From Delta-02 sp964513565 (GTDB lineage Bacteria > Desulfobacterota > Syntrophorhabdia > Syntrophorhabdales > Syntrophorhabdaceae): a DNA stretch of 64,000 nucleotides. The DNA lies in contig CAZENE010000006.1 of assembly GCA_964513565.1 (NCBI GenBank), positions 1-64,000 of the forward strand. Direction: 5' to 3'. Both the position numbers and the translations under genes were made by a program. Below, piece by piece: positions 17,450 through 24,410 of this stretch (positions within the stretch are counted from its first letter, which is position 1; each line of letters starts with the position of its first letter). The notes beneath the pieces were generated by a model. The model saw only the letters and a list, made by a program, of their open reading frames with translations. It was not told the origin of the DNA and did not search any database.

Positions 17450-18334
17450 CTATTTATCTTTCAGCGCTTCATAACCGGTGACGATGTCGAGGATCTCTTC
17501 CGTTATCGATGTCTGGCGGATTTGGCGGTACTGGGCTCGGAATTCGGATAATCTTTCGTCAATGTTCTTTTCCGCGCCCTGCATGGATGCGAGCCTGCTG
17601 GCATTCTCGCTGGCAAGGGATTCCGCCAGTACCCGGTAAAGGGACGCGAACAAATAGTGCCGGATGAGTGAACCGAGGATATCCTGCCGCTCCATTGAAA
17701 AGGCAGGGAGGATCCTGGTTGGCCATTCCCTCTCCTTGATCCTGGAGATAAAGGCCAGGTCCAGGGGCAGGAGTTTAACGCTCGCCGGCTCGTAACGGGA
17801 ACCCGGCTGATGGGCGCTGTAGAACAGGAGGATTCTGCGCAGCCCCTTTTCGAATCGCCATTTTTGGATAGAAAGAAGGAGATCCACAACCGTGTCGTGT
17901 ATCGCATCCGCCGATCCCGGCACATTGAGCGAAGATTGCACCGGTTGGCCAGCATCCTCGAGCCTTCCCGCCGCCCTGAGGCCCACGGCTATAACGGCCC
18001 GCTTCGACGGATCGCTGCCCAGTTTCCCCATTTCCTCGAGAGCATGCGCCACGATGTTTTGGTTGACCGAACCTGCCATGCCCTGATCCGTTCCAATGAT
18101 GACCGCCCCGAAAGGATGGCCCCGCGCCTCTTTTTCTTCGCGCAAAACGATAGCCGGCTGATCTCTCAGAACGATCTGAAAGGCCATTTCGACCGTCTCA
18201 CGGAATTCCTTAAGCGACTCGACCGCCCTTTCAAACTGGCGTATATTCACGGCTGCCATTGCTTTCATCGTGCGCACGACGGATTGCAAGTCGCCGGCCG
18301 TCTTTATTTTTTTTCTTGCCTCTTCTTCCGTCAT
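17450..18334 (-). CDS. atpG: N-type F-ATPase subunit gamma
   Basis: The rotary stalk subunit, 294 residues. The N-terminal coiled coil carries the family pattern 'IKTAGDLQSVVRTMKAMAAVN', 'GTDQGMAGSVNQNIVAHA' matches the conserved S-D-x-G-L-C-G region, and the C-terminal helix has 'DERLSEFRAQYRQIRQTSITEEILDIVTGYEAL'-type ends with the invariant R-Q-x2-I-T-x-E-I-x-D-I-V. It is the last gene of the atpDCQRBEFAG operon and overlaps atpA by ATGA, implying translational coupling. Sequence is more divergent than a housekeeping gamma, as usual for N-ATPases. Confidence 0.92.
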   Translation of the reverse strand: MTEEEARKKIKTAGDLQSVVRTMKAMAAVNIRQFERAVESLKEFRETVEMAFQIVLRDQPAIVLREEKEARGHPFGAVIIGTDQGMAGSVNQNIVAHALEEMGKLGSDPSKRAVIAVGLRAAGRLEDAGQPVQSSLNVPGSADAIHDTVVDLLLSIQKWRFEKGLRRILLFYSAHQPGSRYEPASVKLLPLDLAFISRIKEREWPTRILPAFSMERQDILGSLIRHYLFASLYRVLAESLASENASRLASMQGAEKNIDERLSEFRAQYRQIRQTSITEEILDIVTGYEALKDK

Positions 18335-19878
18335 GTTGTTTCAGATCGCTTACCGACGGCCTGTTCCGCCTCGCCGATGAGCCGGTCCCAATCTTCGGCG
18401 CCAAGTTCCCCGCCAGACTCTATCTTTTCCAGTATCCCCCGCCTGTCGCTCCTTACCGCCTGTCGGACATTATCTTCTGCAGCTCGCAGTTCTTCAATAG
18501 AGACAGCATCGAAAATACCCCGCACCACCGAGAGCAGGACCGCAACCTGCTCGCCGGCGCTCATTGGTTCGTAGCGGTTCTGTTTCAAGACCTCCCTTAC
18601 CCGCCTTCCGCGTTCGAGGGTCCTTCTCGTCTGCTCCTCCAGGCGGGTCCCGAAGCGCGAGAATGCCTCCAACTCCTGGAACTGCGAATAAGACAGGCGA
18701 AGGTCGCCAGCCACTTCGCGATATGCGGGTAATTGTGTCTTTCCGCCGACCCTCGACACCGACCTGCCCACATCTACAGCAGGCAGTATGCCTTTCTGGA
18801 ACAGGTCGGGGGAGAGATAGATCTGGCCGTCCGTGATAGAGATCAAATTTGTAGGAATGTAGGCTGAAATGTTCTGCGCCTCGGTTTCAACGATGGGCAG
18901 GGCAGTCAGGGAACCGCCCCCGGCATTATCGGCAAGATGGGTCGATCTTTCGAGAAGCCGGGAATGAATGTAGAAGATATCACCAGGGTATGCCTCCCTG
19001 CCCGGCGGGCGCCGAAGCAGGAGGGAGAGCTCACGGTATGCCCGTGCATGCCGGGTCAGGTCGTCGTACACGATGAGCACATCCCTGCCTTTATCGAGAA
19101 AATACTCGGCCATACTCGTGGCCGCGTAGGGTGCGACGTAGCGCAGGCCTGGGGGATCGTCGCCGGTGGCGACGATCATCATCGAATAATCCATTGCCCC
19201 GAAATTTCTCAGGTCGGTTACGACCGCTGCGGCATCCGACGGTTCCCGGCCGATGGAACAGTACACGCAGATCACGTTTTCACCGTGCTGGTTGATGATG
19301 GTGTCCACGGCTATTGCCGTCTTACCCGTCTGCCGGTCTCCCAGGATCAGTTCCCGTTGTCCCCGCCCGATCGGCACCAATGCGTCAGCCACCTTGAGGC
19401 CCGTTTGGAGTGGCACCTTCACCGGGGCCCGTTCAATAATAGACGGAACTTCCCTTTCGATGGACCGGTATTCGTCGGGTTCTGGCGGCGGCAAACCGTC
19501 GAGCGGCTTACCCATGGGGTCCATGATCCTGCCAAGGAGCCGGACCCCTACCGGGATCGTAAGGACCGAATGGGTCCGGGTCACCTCGTCTCCCGCCCTC
19601 AGGTCTCCCGCTTTGTCGAGGAGTATCATCCCGGCTTCTCCCGGGTCGACATTTAATACCATGCCCGAAAGGTTTCCGGGCAACCGGAGCAGCTCTTCCG
19701 AGCCTGCCCGCGTCAACCCGGTCACGCTTGCAATGCCGGAACCTACATATTTCAATCTTCCCACCTCACGTATCGAAAGCCGCGGGTGAAAGGAAGAAAC
19801 CGTCTCTCTCAGGCTCTCAAAGGTTTCGGATGCCAAATTTCCCAGTATTGTCTTATCCCGGTCCGCCGCCATTCGCAT
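18331..19878 (-). CDS. atpA: N-type F-ATPase subunit alpha
   Basis: The non-catalytic nucleotide-binding subunit of F1, about 515 residues from the chosen start. The P-loop GDRQTGKT is at residues 180-187 and 'IYVYDDLTRHA'-like 'VLIVYDDLTRHARAYRELSLL' follows. An earlier in-frame ATG at 19986 would add 36 arginine-rich residues that are merely the shifted reading of the atpF tail; the ATG at 19878, preceded by GGAAAAGAG, fits family length. It overlaps the end of atpF by 26 bases. It forms the alpha3-beta3 head with AtpD. Confidence 0.94.
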   Translation of the reverse strand: MRMAADRDKTILGNLASETFESLRETVSSFHPRLSIREVGRLKYVGSGIASVTGLTRAGSEELLRLPGNLSGMVLNVDPGEAGMILLDKAGDLRAGDEVTRTHSVLTIPVGVRLLGRIMDPMGKPLDGLPPPEPDEYRSIEREVPSIIERAPVKVPLQTGLKVADALVPIGRGQRELILGDRQTGKTAIAVDTIINQHGENVICVYCSIGREPSDAAAVVTDLRNFGAMDYSMMIVATGDDPPGLRYVAPYAATSMAEYFLDKGRDVLIVYDDLTRHARAYRELSLLLRRPPGREAYPGDIFYIHSRLLERSTHLADNAGGGSLTALPIVETEAQNISAYIPTNLISITDGQIYLSPDLFQKGILPAVDVGRSVSRVGGKTQLPAYREVAGDLRLSYSQFQELEAFSRFGTRLEEQTRRTLERGRRVREVLKQNRYEPMSAGEQVAVLLSVVRGIFDAVSIEELRAAEDNVRQAVRSDRRGILEKIESGGELGAEDWDRLIGEAEQAVGKRSETT

Positions 19879-20692
19879 CACTCTTTTCCGGCCTGCCTTC
19901 TTGCTTTTTCCTTTCCCGCCGGGAGGCGCCTCTGATGTGGCTCGGTGCCGGCTCCGACGCCTGCGCAAGCGCCTGCTCGAGATCATCGATGTAGCCTTCG
20001 GCCGTCCAACCGACCTTCAATCCGGGGACTTCCATGACAATCCCCGGGCCGATATTTTCGTTCGTCACATACTCGGGAGATGCGGTACCCAGCCGCTCGG
20101 ACAAGGCTTTTTCCAGCATTGAGCGTTCCTCGCGCCCCAGCGGATAAGCGCTGCGGATCGTCAGACGCCCGTCCCCGGACCCGACTGCGAATCGCTCCAG
20201 TTGTTCCGGGCCCAGCTTCTCGAGGCGGGAGACGAAAGAGCGCACCATCTGCCCCTCGAGGTCGGCATTGGCCAGATCGGACAGGACCTTCCGGACAAGT
20301 ACGGTCACCTCGCTGACGATCCTTTCCATTACGTTGCGAAGAAACTCTTCCCTCTCATGCTCGATAGCTTCGTACCAGCCGCTTCTGGCCTGTTCGACCT
20401 CCTCCCTGGCCCTCTTTTCGAGGTCCGACCGCTTCGCCTCGGCCACTTTCTTCGCCTCGGCCGTCATTTCGTTGCGTTTACGTTCAAACTCTTCTATTTT
20501 TACCCGGTATACGTCCACTTTTTCCTGCGCTTTTGCCTTTTCCTTCCCGGCTTCCTCCAGCCTGTCGGCGATCCTTTTTTCCCGGCGGTCCATGGCCGAA
20601 ATAATACGGCCGTAGAGAAAGCGCTTCAAGAGAAAAACGAGTACCATGAAATTTATGATCTGGGCCGCAACCGTGTACCAATCGATGAGCAT
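19853..20692 (-). CDS. atpF: N-type F-ATPase subunit b with long C-terminal extension
   Basis: The peripheral stalk subunit. One membrane helix ('VAAQIINFMVLVFLLKRFLY') is followed by a long charged coiled coil (about residues 35-160) and then a globular tail (about 170-255) with 'LTIRSAYPLGREERSML' and 'GPGIVMEVPGLKVGW'. This tail resembles the C-terminal part of subunit delta, which has no separate gene here. At about 279 residues it is much longer than a usual b (about 160). The ATG at 20692 begins one base after the atpE stop and has AGGA seven bases upstream, so it is preferred to the ATG at 20722. Confidence 0.9.
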   Translation of the reverse strand: MLIDWYTVAAQIINFMVLVFLLKRFLYGRIISAMDRREKRIADRLEEAGKEKAKAQEKVDVYRVKIEEFERKRNEMTAEAKKVAEAKRSDLEKRAREEVEQARSGWYEAIEHEREEFLRNVMERIVSEVTVLVRKVLSDLANADLEGQMVRSFVSRLEKLGPEQLERFAVGSGDGRLTIRSAYPLGREERSMLEKALSERLGTASPEYVTNENIGPGIVMEVPGLKVGWTAEGYIDDLEQALAQASEPAPSHIRGASRRERKKQEGRPEKSDANGGGPG

Positions 20693-20693
20693 T

Positions 20694-20975
20694 TTAAGAT
20701 CCTGATCCCGTCTTGGCCACATGGCTCCAGAAAGGGTTGGCGAATAGAAGGATCATGGAGATCACAAAGCAGTAGATCGCGGTCGATTCTATCATCGCGA
20801 GGCCCACGAACAGCGTTCGGGTGATGGAATTCGTTTCATCCGGTTGTTGTGCGATGGCCGAAAGCGCCTGGGCAATGGCCCGGCCCTCGGCAAGGGCGGG
20901 GCCGATGGAGCCTATGGCGGTCGTCAGACCAGCAATCATGATGGACATCATGCCTATCAGGTCAATGCTCTGCAT
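20694..20975 (-). CDS. atpE: N-type F-ATPase subunit c, two-carboxylate rotor subunit
   Basis: A 93-residue hairpin proteolipid: helix 1 (about 8-40), a polar Q43-Q44-P45 loop, helix 2 (about 52-80). The ion carrier is E63 in 'MIESTAIY', with S64, T65 and Y68 forming the liganding set known from Na+-binding c-rings. E30 ('ALAEGRA') sits at the position of Gln32 of the Ilyobacter c-subunit, the same 33-residue spacing, which makes a two-carboxylate site. Na+ coupling is likely but not certain, since some N-type rings are reported as H+ coupled. A good ribosome site AAGGAGAT precedes the ATG. Confidence 0.93.
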   Translation of the reverse strand: MQSIDLIGMMSIMIAGLTTAIGSIGPALAEGRAIAQALSAIAQQPDETNSITRTLFVGLAMIESTAIYCFVISMILLFANPFWSHVAKTGSGS

Positions 20976-20980
20976 ATCTG

Positions 20981-21727
20981 TTATCTCCTTATAGATTTAG
21001 TCGTTTCTTCTCCCCCTGCCTCTTGCTCCCGTTCCGTCTTCTGCCGGACGGCACGTTGTGCCGACGCTACATATACCGTTGCAAGGATACCGAATATGTA
21101 AGCCTGGATAATGCCCGTAAGAAGTCCCAGGAGTTGCATGACCACGGGGAGGAAGAAAGGGATGACGGCAAGAAGAATCCCCACAATCTTTGCACCGCTC
21201 ATGATGTTCCCGAAGAGACGGACGGCTAAGGCAAGGGTGCGGGACAGTTCCCCTATGATATTGAAAGGCAACATGAAAGGAGAAGGCCGGATATAGTGCC
21301 GCATATAACCGGCAACGCCAACCTGGGCGATGCCGAAGCCGGGCACTGCGAAGAAAACACACAGGGCGAGGGCGGCAGTCGTCGAAAGGGATGCCGTCGG
21401 AGGCACGTACCATGGGAAAATGGTGAAGATGTTGGCGATACCGATAAAAAGAAAAAGACTTCCTATAAAGGGCAGGTACTGGCGCGGTTCATCGCGGCTT
21501 ACATCCGCTATCTGGTCCCTCATAAAGGAAACCACGGCCTCGAGGAGGTTTTGCCACCGGGGAATGGACGCTCCCGTAGAAAGATTTCGGGTTATTGCCC
21601 ATGAACTGAGGACGAGCAGCGCCATGAGGCCCCAGGTAAAAGCAATGGTTGCGTTGATCTTCAGAAAACCCCATTGCCAGAAAAGAACCTGGTCGGGGCT
21701 GATCTTTTCGAGACCCATTAAATCCAC
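20981..21727 (-). CDS. atpB: N-type F-ATPase subunit a
   Basis: The stator channel subunit, 248 residues with about five or six membrane helices. The essential arginine is R170 in 'LALAVRLFGNIMSG', the family signature, and the last helix pair has 'GIIQAYIFGILATVYVASA'. It starts with GTG at 21727, nine bases after GGGGGAG; an ATG three codons on lacks such a site. It ends five bases before atpE. Together with the c-ring it forms the ion path through the membrane. Confidence 0.93.
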   Translation of the reverse strand: MDLMGLEKISPDQVLFWQWGFLKINATIAFTWGLMALLVLSSWAITRNLSTGASIPRWQNLLEAVVSFMRDQIADVSRDEPRQYLPFIGSLFLFIGIANIFTIFPWYVPPTASLSTTAALALCVFFAVPGFGIAQVGVAGYMRHYIRPSPFMLPFNIIGELSRTLALAVRLFGNIMSGAKIVGILLAVIPFFLPVVMQLLGLLTGIIQAYIFGILATVYVASAQRAVRQKTEREQEAGGEETTKSIRR

Positions 21728-21742
21728 GATATCAATCTCCCC

Positions 21743-22042
21743 CTATGCGCCGCCGCGTTCCCTCGGCATCCGCTGCCTGGCTGATGCAAGAAATTTGCGG
21801 GCGATGTAAAAGCCTATCAGGCAGAAAATCAGGCGTTCGAATCTGCCATCCATGACAACATAGAATGCCGGGAGCAAAAGGGCTGTTCTCAGCAGAAAGC
21901 TTCCCGCCAGACGCAGTGCCGGGCGATTTGAATAGGCAAGGGAACGGACCGTTAACCAGAGTCCGCCGAAGTAAAAAATGCCCAGGATGCAACCCGCCAG
22001 CAGGGAAAGCGCGACATAAGATACGAGGCTTATGTCAATCAC
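21743..22042 (-). CDS. atpR: N-ATPase accessory subunit AtpR
   Basis: A small membrane protein (99 residues from a GTG start) with about three hydrophobic stretches: 'VALSLLAGCILGIFYFGGLW', a second around 'RLAGSFLLRTALLLPAFYVV' and a third near 'LIFCLIGFYIARKF'. AtpR occurs only in N-type ATPase operons, where its conserved arginines are thought to help load or place the acidic c-subunits; that role is proposed, not shown. The GTG at 22042 overlaps the atpQ end and has AGGAG seven bases upstream, better than an ATG at 22075. Confidence 0.88.
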   Translation of the reverse strand: MIDISLVSYVALSLLAGCILGIFYFGGLWLTVRSLAYSNRPALRLAGSFLLRTALLLPAFYVVMDGRFERLIFCLIGFYIARKFLASARQRMPRERGGA

Positions 22043-22367
22043 GTTTGCGCTCCTGTTCAATCCAGTACCATGCATTCAGGCACCCGACGATCAAACCGAT
22101 AAAAAGGAACGTCAGGGTCCAAGAAATGCGGCCGGGAAAGAGCCTGTCCAGCCAAACACCAAGGGAAACGCCTATAAGGGTCGGGATCGCGATGGACCAT
22201 CCCACGAGCCCGAACAGACCAAACCCATACCAGAATCTCTTTTCTTCACTCCTCGACCTGATTTTCCTGGTCCCTTTCTCTGCAACCTGGCGCTGCATAT
22301 CTTCCCGCCGTTTCATGGAGGTTTCTCTGCCGGCGCCTTCTTTTTCGGGTCGCCTCACCTTCTTCAT
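22035..22367 (-). CDS. atpQ: N-ATPase accessory subunit AtpQ (AtpI-like)
   Basis: A 110-residue protein with a highly charged N-terminus (about 1-42) and two membrane helices: 'FGLVGWSIAIPTLIGVSLG' and 'TLTFLFIGLIVGCLNAWYWI', joined by 'VWLDRLFPGR'. The pattern matches AtpQ, the AtpI/Mg2+-uptake-like member of N-type operons. It overlaps atpC by ATGA. AtpI relatives assist assembly of the c-ring; here the same is assumed. Confidence 0.88.
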   Translation of the reverse strand: MKKVRRPEKEGAGRETSMKRREDMQRQVAEKGTRKIRSRSEEKRFWYGFGLFGLVGWSIAIPTLIGVSLGVWLDRLFPGRISWTLTFLFIGLIVGCLNAWYWIEQERKRD

Positions 22368-22771
22368 TCTTCAGGCCGTGACATTTCCAATAACCTGCGG
22401 ACCAGGTCGGCCTCAAGCTTCGCCGACGCCTGGCGTGCCGCCCGCTCCTTATCGTCCTTGATGGAGAACGCCTGTTTCAGCATGTCCTGGAGTTCCTCGA
22501 GTTTGCGGCTGCGGATGCCGTTTCGCGTAGAAACCGTTACATTCTTTCCCGCTTTTACAAGTACCCCTTCGTCGACTGCGACAAATTCCTCTTCTCTTTC
22601 CGAATATACGAAGGTGATTATGCCGGGTACAAGCGCTGCGGCAAAGTCGATATGACGGGGGAGAAGACCGAAGGAACCGTTTTCGGCCTCGGCCACCACT
22701 TTTATAACCTCTTCGTCAACCAGAATTTCAGTCGGAAGAAGAACTCTCAGTCGCATTATTCCTGGCTTCAT
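22364..22771 (-). CDS. atpC: N-type F-ATPase subunit epsilon
   Basis: The central-stalk foot subunit, about 135 residues. The N-terminal beta-sandwich has 'VLLPTEILVDEEVIKVVAEA', 'GSFGLLPRHIDFAAALVPGI' (the conserved G-x2-G-x-L-P-x-H) and 'VDEGVLVKAG', followed by a short helical tail. The ATG at 22771 has AGGA seven bases upstream; it overlaps the end of atpD by 44 bases. It couples and partly inhibits the F1 head. Confidence 0.9.
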   Translation of the reverse strand: MKPGIMRLRVLLPTEILVDEEVIKVVAEAENGSFGLLPRHIDFAAALVPGIITFVYSEREEEFVAVDEGVLVKAGKNVTVSTRNGIRSRKLEELQDMLKQAFSIKDDKERAARQASAKLEADLVRRLLEMSRPEE

Positions 22772-24131
22772 CAATTTGTCCTATCATGTAGAGTCGGCCT
22801 TCGGGGGACCCGGCAAATTCATCGTCGAGGATTCGCTCGCACCCCTCGATGGCATCTTCCCGGTCCACCAGTTTTCCTTTTTTTCCGGTAAACTGTTCGG
22901 TCACGAAAAAGGGCTGCGTGAAAAACCTCTCCAATCTGCGCGCCTTGTTCACGGTCTTGCGGTCTTCACGGGAAAGCTCTTCCATCCCGAGCATGGCTAT
23001 AATATCCTTAAGTTCTTCATACGTAGCAAGGGTGCGCTTCGATTCCCTGGCTACCCGATAGTGGCGTTCGCCTACGATATGAGGCGCAAGCATCTTTGAA
23101 CCCGAGGACAGCGGGTCGATTGCGGGGTAGAGACCTTCTCCGGCCCTTTTCCTCGACAGCACGATAGAGGCGGAGAGATGGCCGAATGTATGAACGGCGG
23201 CGGGGTCCGTAAAATCGTCAGCCGGGACATACACGGCCTGGATCGATGTTATTGCCCCCGTCTTTGTGTTGCATATCCGTTCCTCCAGTTCGGAAAGCTC
23301 GCGTGCAAGGGTAGGTTGATAGCCGAGGCGCGAGGGAAAACGACCGAGCAGCGCCGATACTTCGGAACCCGCCTGAATGAAACGGAAGATGTTGTCAATA
23401 AGGAGGAGAACATCCTGGTTCTTGTCATCGCGAAAATACTCTGCCATCGTCAATGCGGCATGCCCCACGCGAAACCGGGCGCCCGGAGGCTCGTTCATCT
23501 GACCGAAAATCAGGACCGAACTGTCAAGGACGCCCGATTCCCTGATCTCCCGGTAAAGCTCTTCCGCCTCCCGTAACCGCTCCCCAATACCGTTGAAAAG
23601 GCTTATCCCTCCGTATTTCCCCGACATGTTATGTATGAATTCCATCAGCAGGACTGTTTTTCCGACACCGGCGCCGCCGAAAAGGCCGGCTTTGCCGCCT
23701 CTTTGCAGGGGAGCCAGGACATCGATCGCTTTAATGCCGGTCTGAAATACCTCGGTGACGGTCGATTGTTCCGACAGGGGTATGGGAGGTCGATGAATCG
23801 AGCGCCTTTCAGCTCCCACTATTTTTTCCTTGCCATCGATCGTTTCCCCGAACACGTTGAAAACCCTGCCGACGATCATTTCCCCGACAGGCACCTTCAA
23901 AGGCTCTCCAGTATCCGTCACCGGATCGCCGGACGCGAGACCGCGGGTCGAGGTCAGGGCGACCGCGCGCACCGTCTGGCTGTCGATATGGGAGACGACC
24001 TCTATAACGACCGACTGGTCGTCGCCCGCGCGCAAAACGGTGTTCAAGGCCGGAAGATCTGCCGGAAAGTGACATTCCACCACACTGCTTCTGAGAGACA
24101 CTACCCGGCCTCCGTGCAGATCTTTGTACAT
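22728..24131 (-). CDS. atpD: N-type F-ATPase subunit beta (catalytic)
   Basis: The catalytic F1 subunit, 467 residues. P-loop GGAGVGKT is at residues 152-159; further marks are 'GERLREAEELYREI', 'VLIFGQMNEPPGARFRVG' and 'DVLLLIDNIFRF', with 'GRFPSRLGYQPTLARELSELEERI'-type arm. It is the first gene of the nine-gene operon. There is only one ATG in the right place and no ribosome site before it; a promoter-like pair ends six bases upstream (see promoter entry), so translation may be leaderless. Its being first, before atpC, is diagnostic of N-type operons. Confidence 0.95.
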   Translation of the reverse strand: MYKDLHGGRVVSLRSSVVECHFPADLPALNTVLRAGDDQSVVIEVVSHIDSQTVRAVALTSTRGLASGDPVTDTGEPLKVPVGEMIVGRVFNVFGETIDGKEKIVGAERRSIHRPPIPLSEQSTVTEVFQTGIKAIDVLAPLQRGGKAGLFGGAGVGKTVLLMEFIHNMSGKYGGISLFNGIGERLREAEELYREIRESGVLDSSVLIFGQMNEPPGARFRVGHAALTMAEYFRDDKNQDVLLLIDNIFRFIQAGSEVSALLGRFPSRLGYQPTLARELSELEERICNTKTGAITSIQAVYVPADDFTDPAAVHTFGHLSASIVLSRKRAGEGLYPAIDPLSSGSKMLAPHIVGERHYRVARESKRTLATYEELKDIIAMLGMEELSREDRKTVNKARRLERFFTQPFFVTEQFTGKKGKLVDREDAIEGCERILDDEFAGSPEGRLYMIGQIDEARNNATESSSSD

Positions 24132-24137
24132 GAAGGC

Positions 24138-24165
24138 AATCTAGTGTTCATTGCCATTTTGTCAA
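24138..24165 (-). promoter_or_regulatory. Putative sigma-70 promoter of the N-ATPase operon
   Basis: On the minus strand TTGACA (24165-24160), a 16-base spacer and TAGATT (24143-24138) lie in front of atpD. The -10 box ends six bases before the atpD ATG, so the transcript would start at or beside the start codon, which itself has no Shine-Dalgarno sequence. Both observations point to a leaderless message; the alternative is a chance match with the real promoter further upstream. Confidence 0.5.
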
Positions 24166-24410
24166 TAAGTCCGTTGCCGGTTATCGGTTTCGTCCTAATT
24201 GACAGCGTAAAGAGCGGAACTTCTATTGCTCGACATGTTCTTCCGGCCTACGCATCCACTTTATATCTGTCGACCGTTTCCCGCGGGCTTTAAAGCGCAT
24301 GTTTCCGGTGTAAGAGAGGCCAATTGCAGCCGATAGTGATTGTGCTTAAATTTTCACCAAAGGTACATGCTCCGGAGTCATAGGTCTTGTTTGTACCGGG
24401 AGAGATGATC

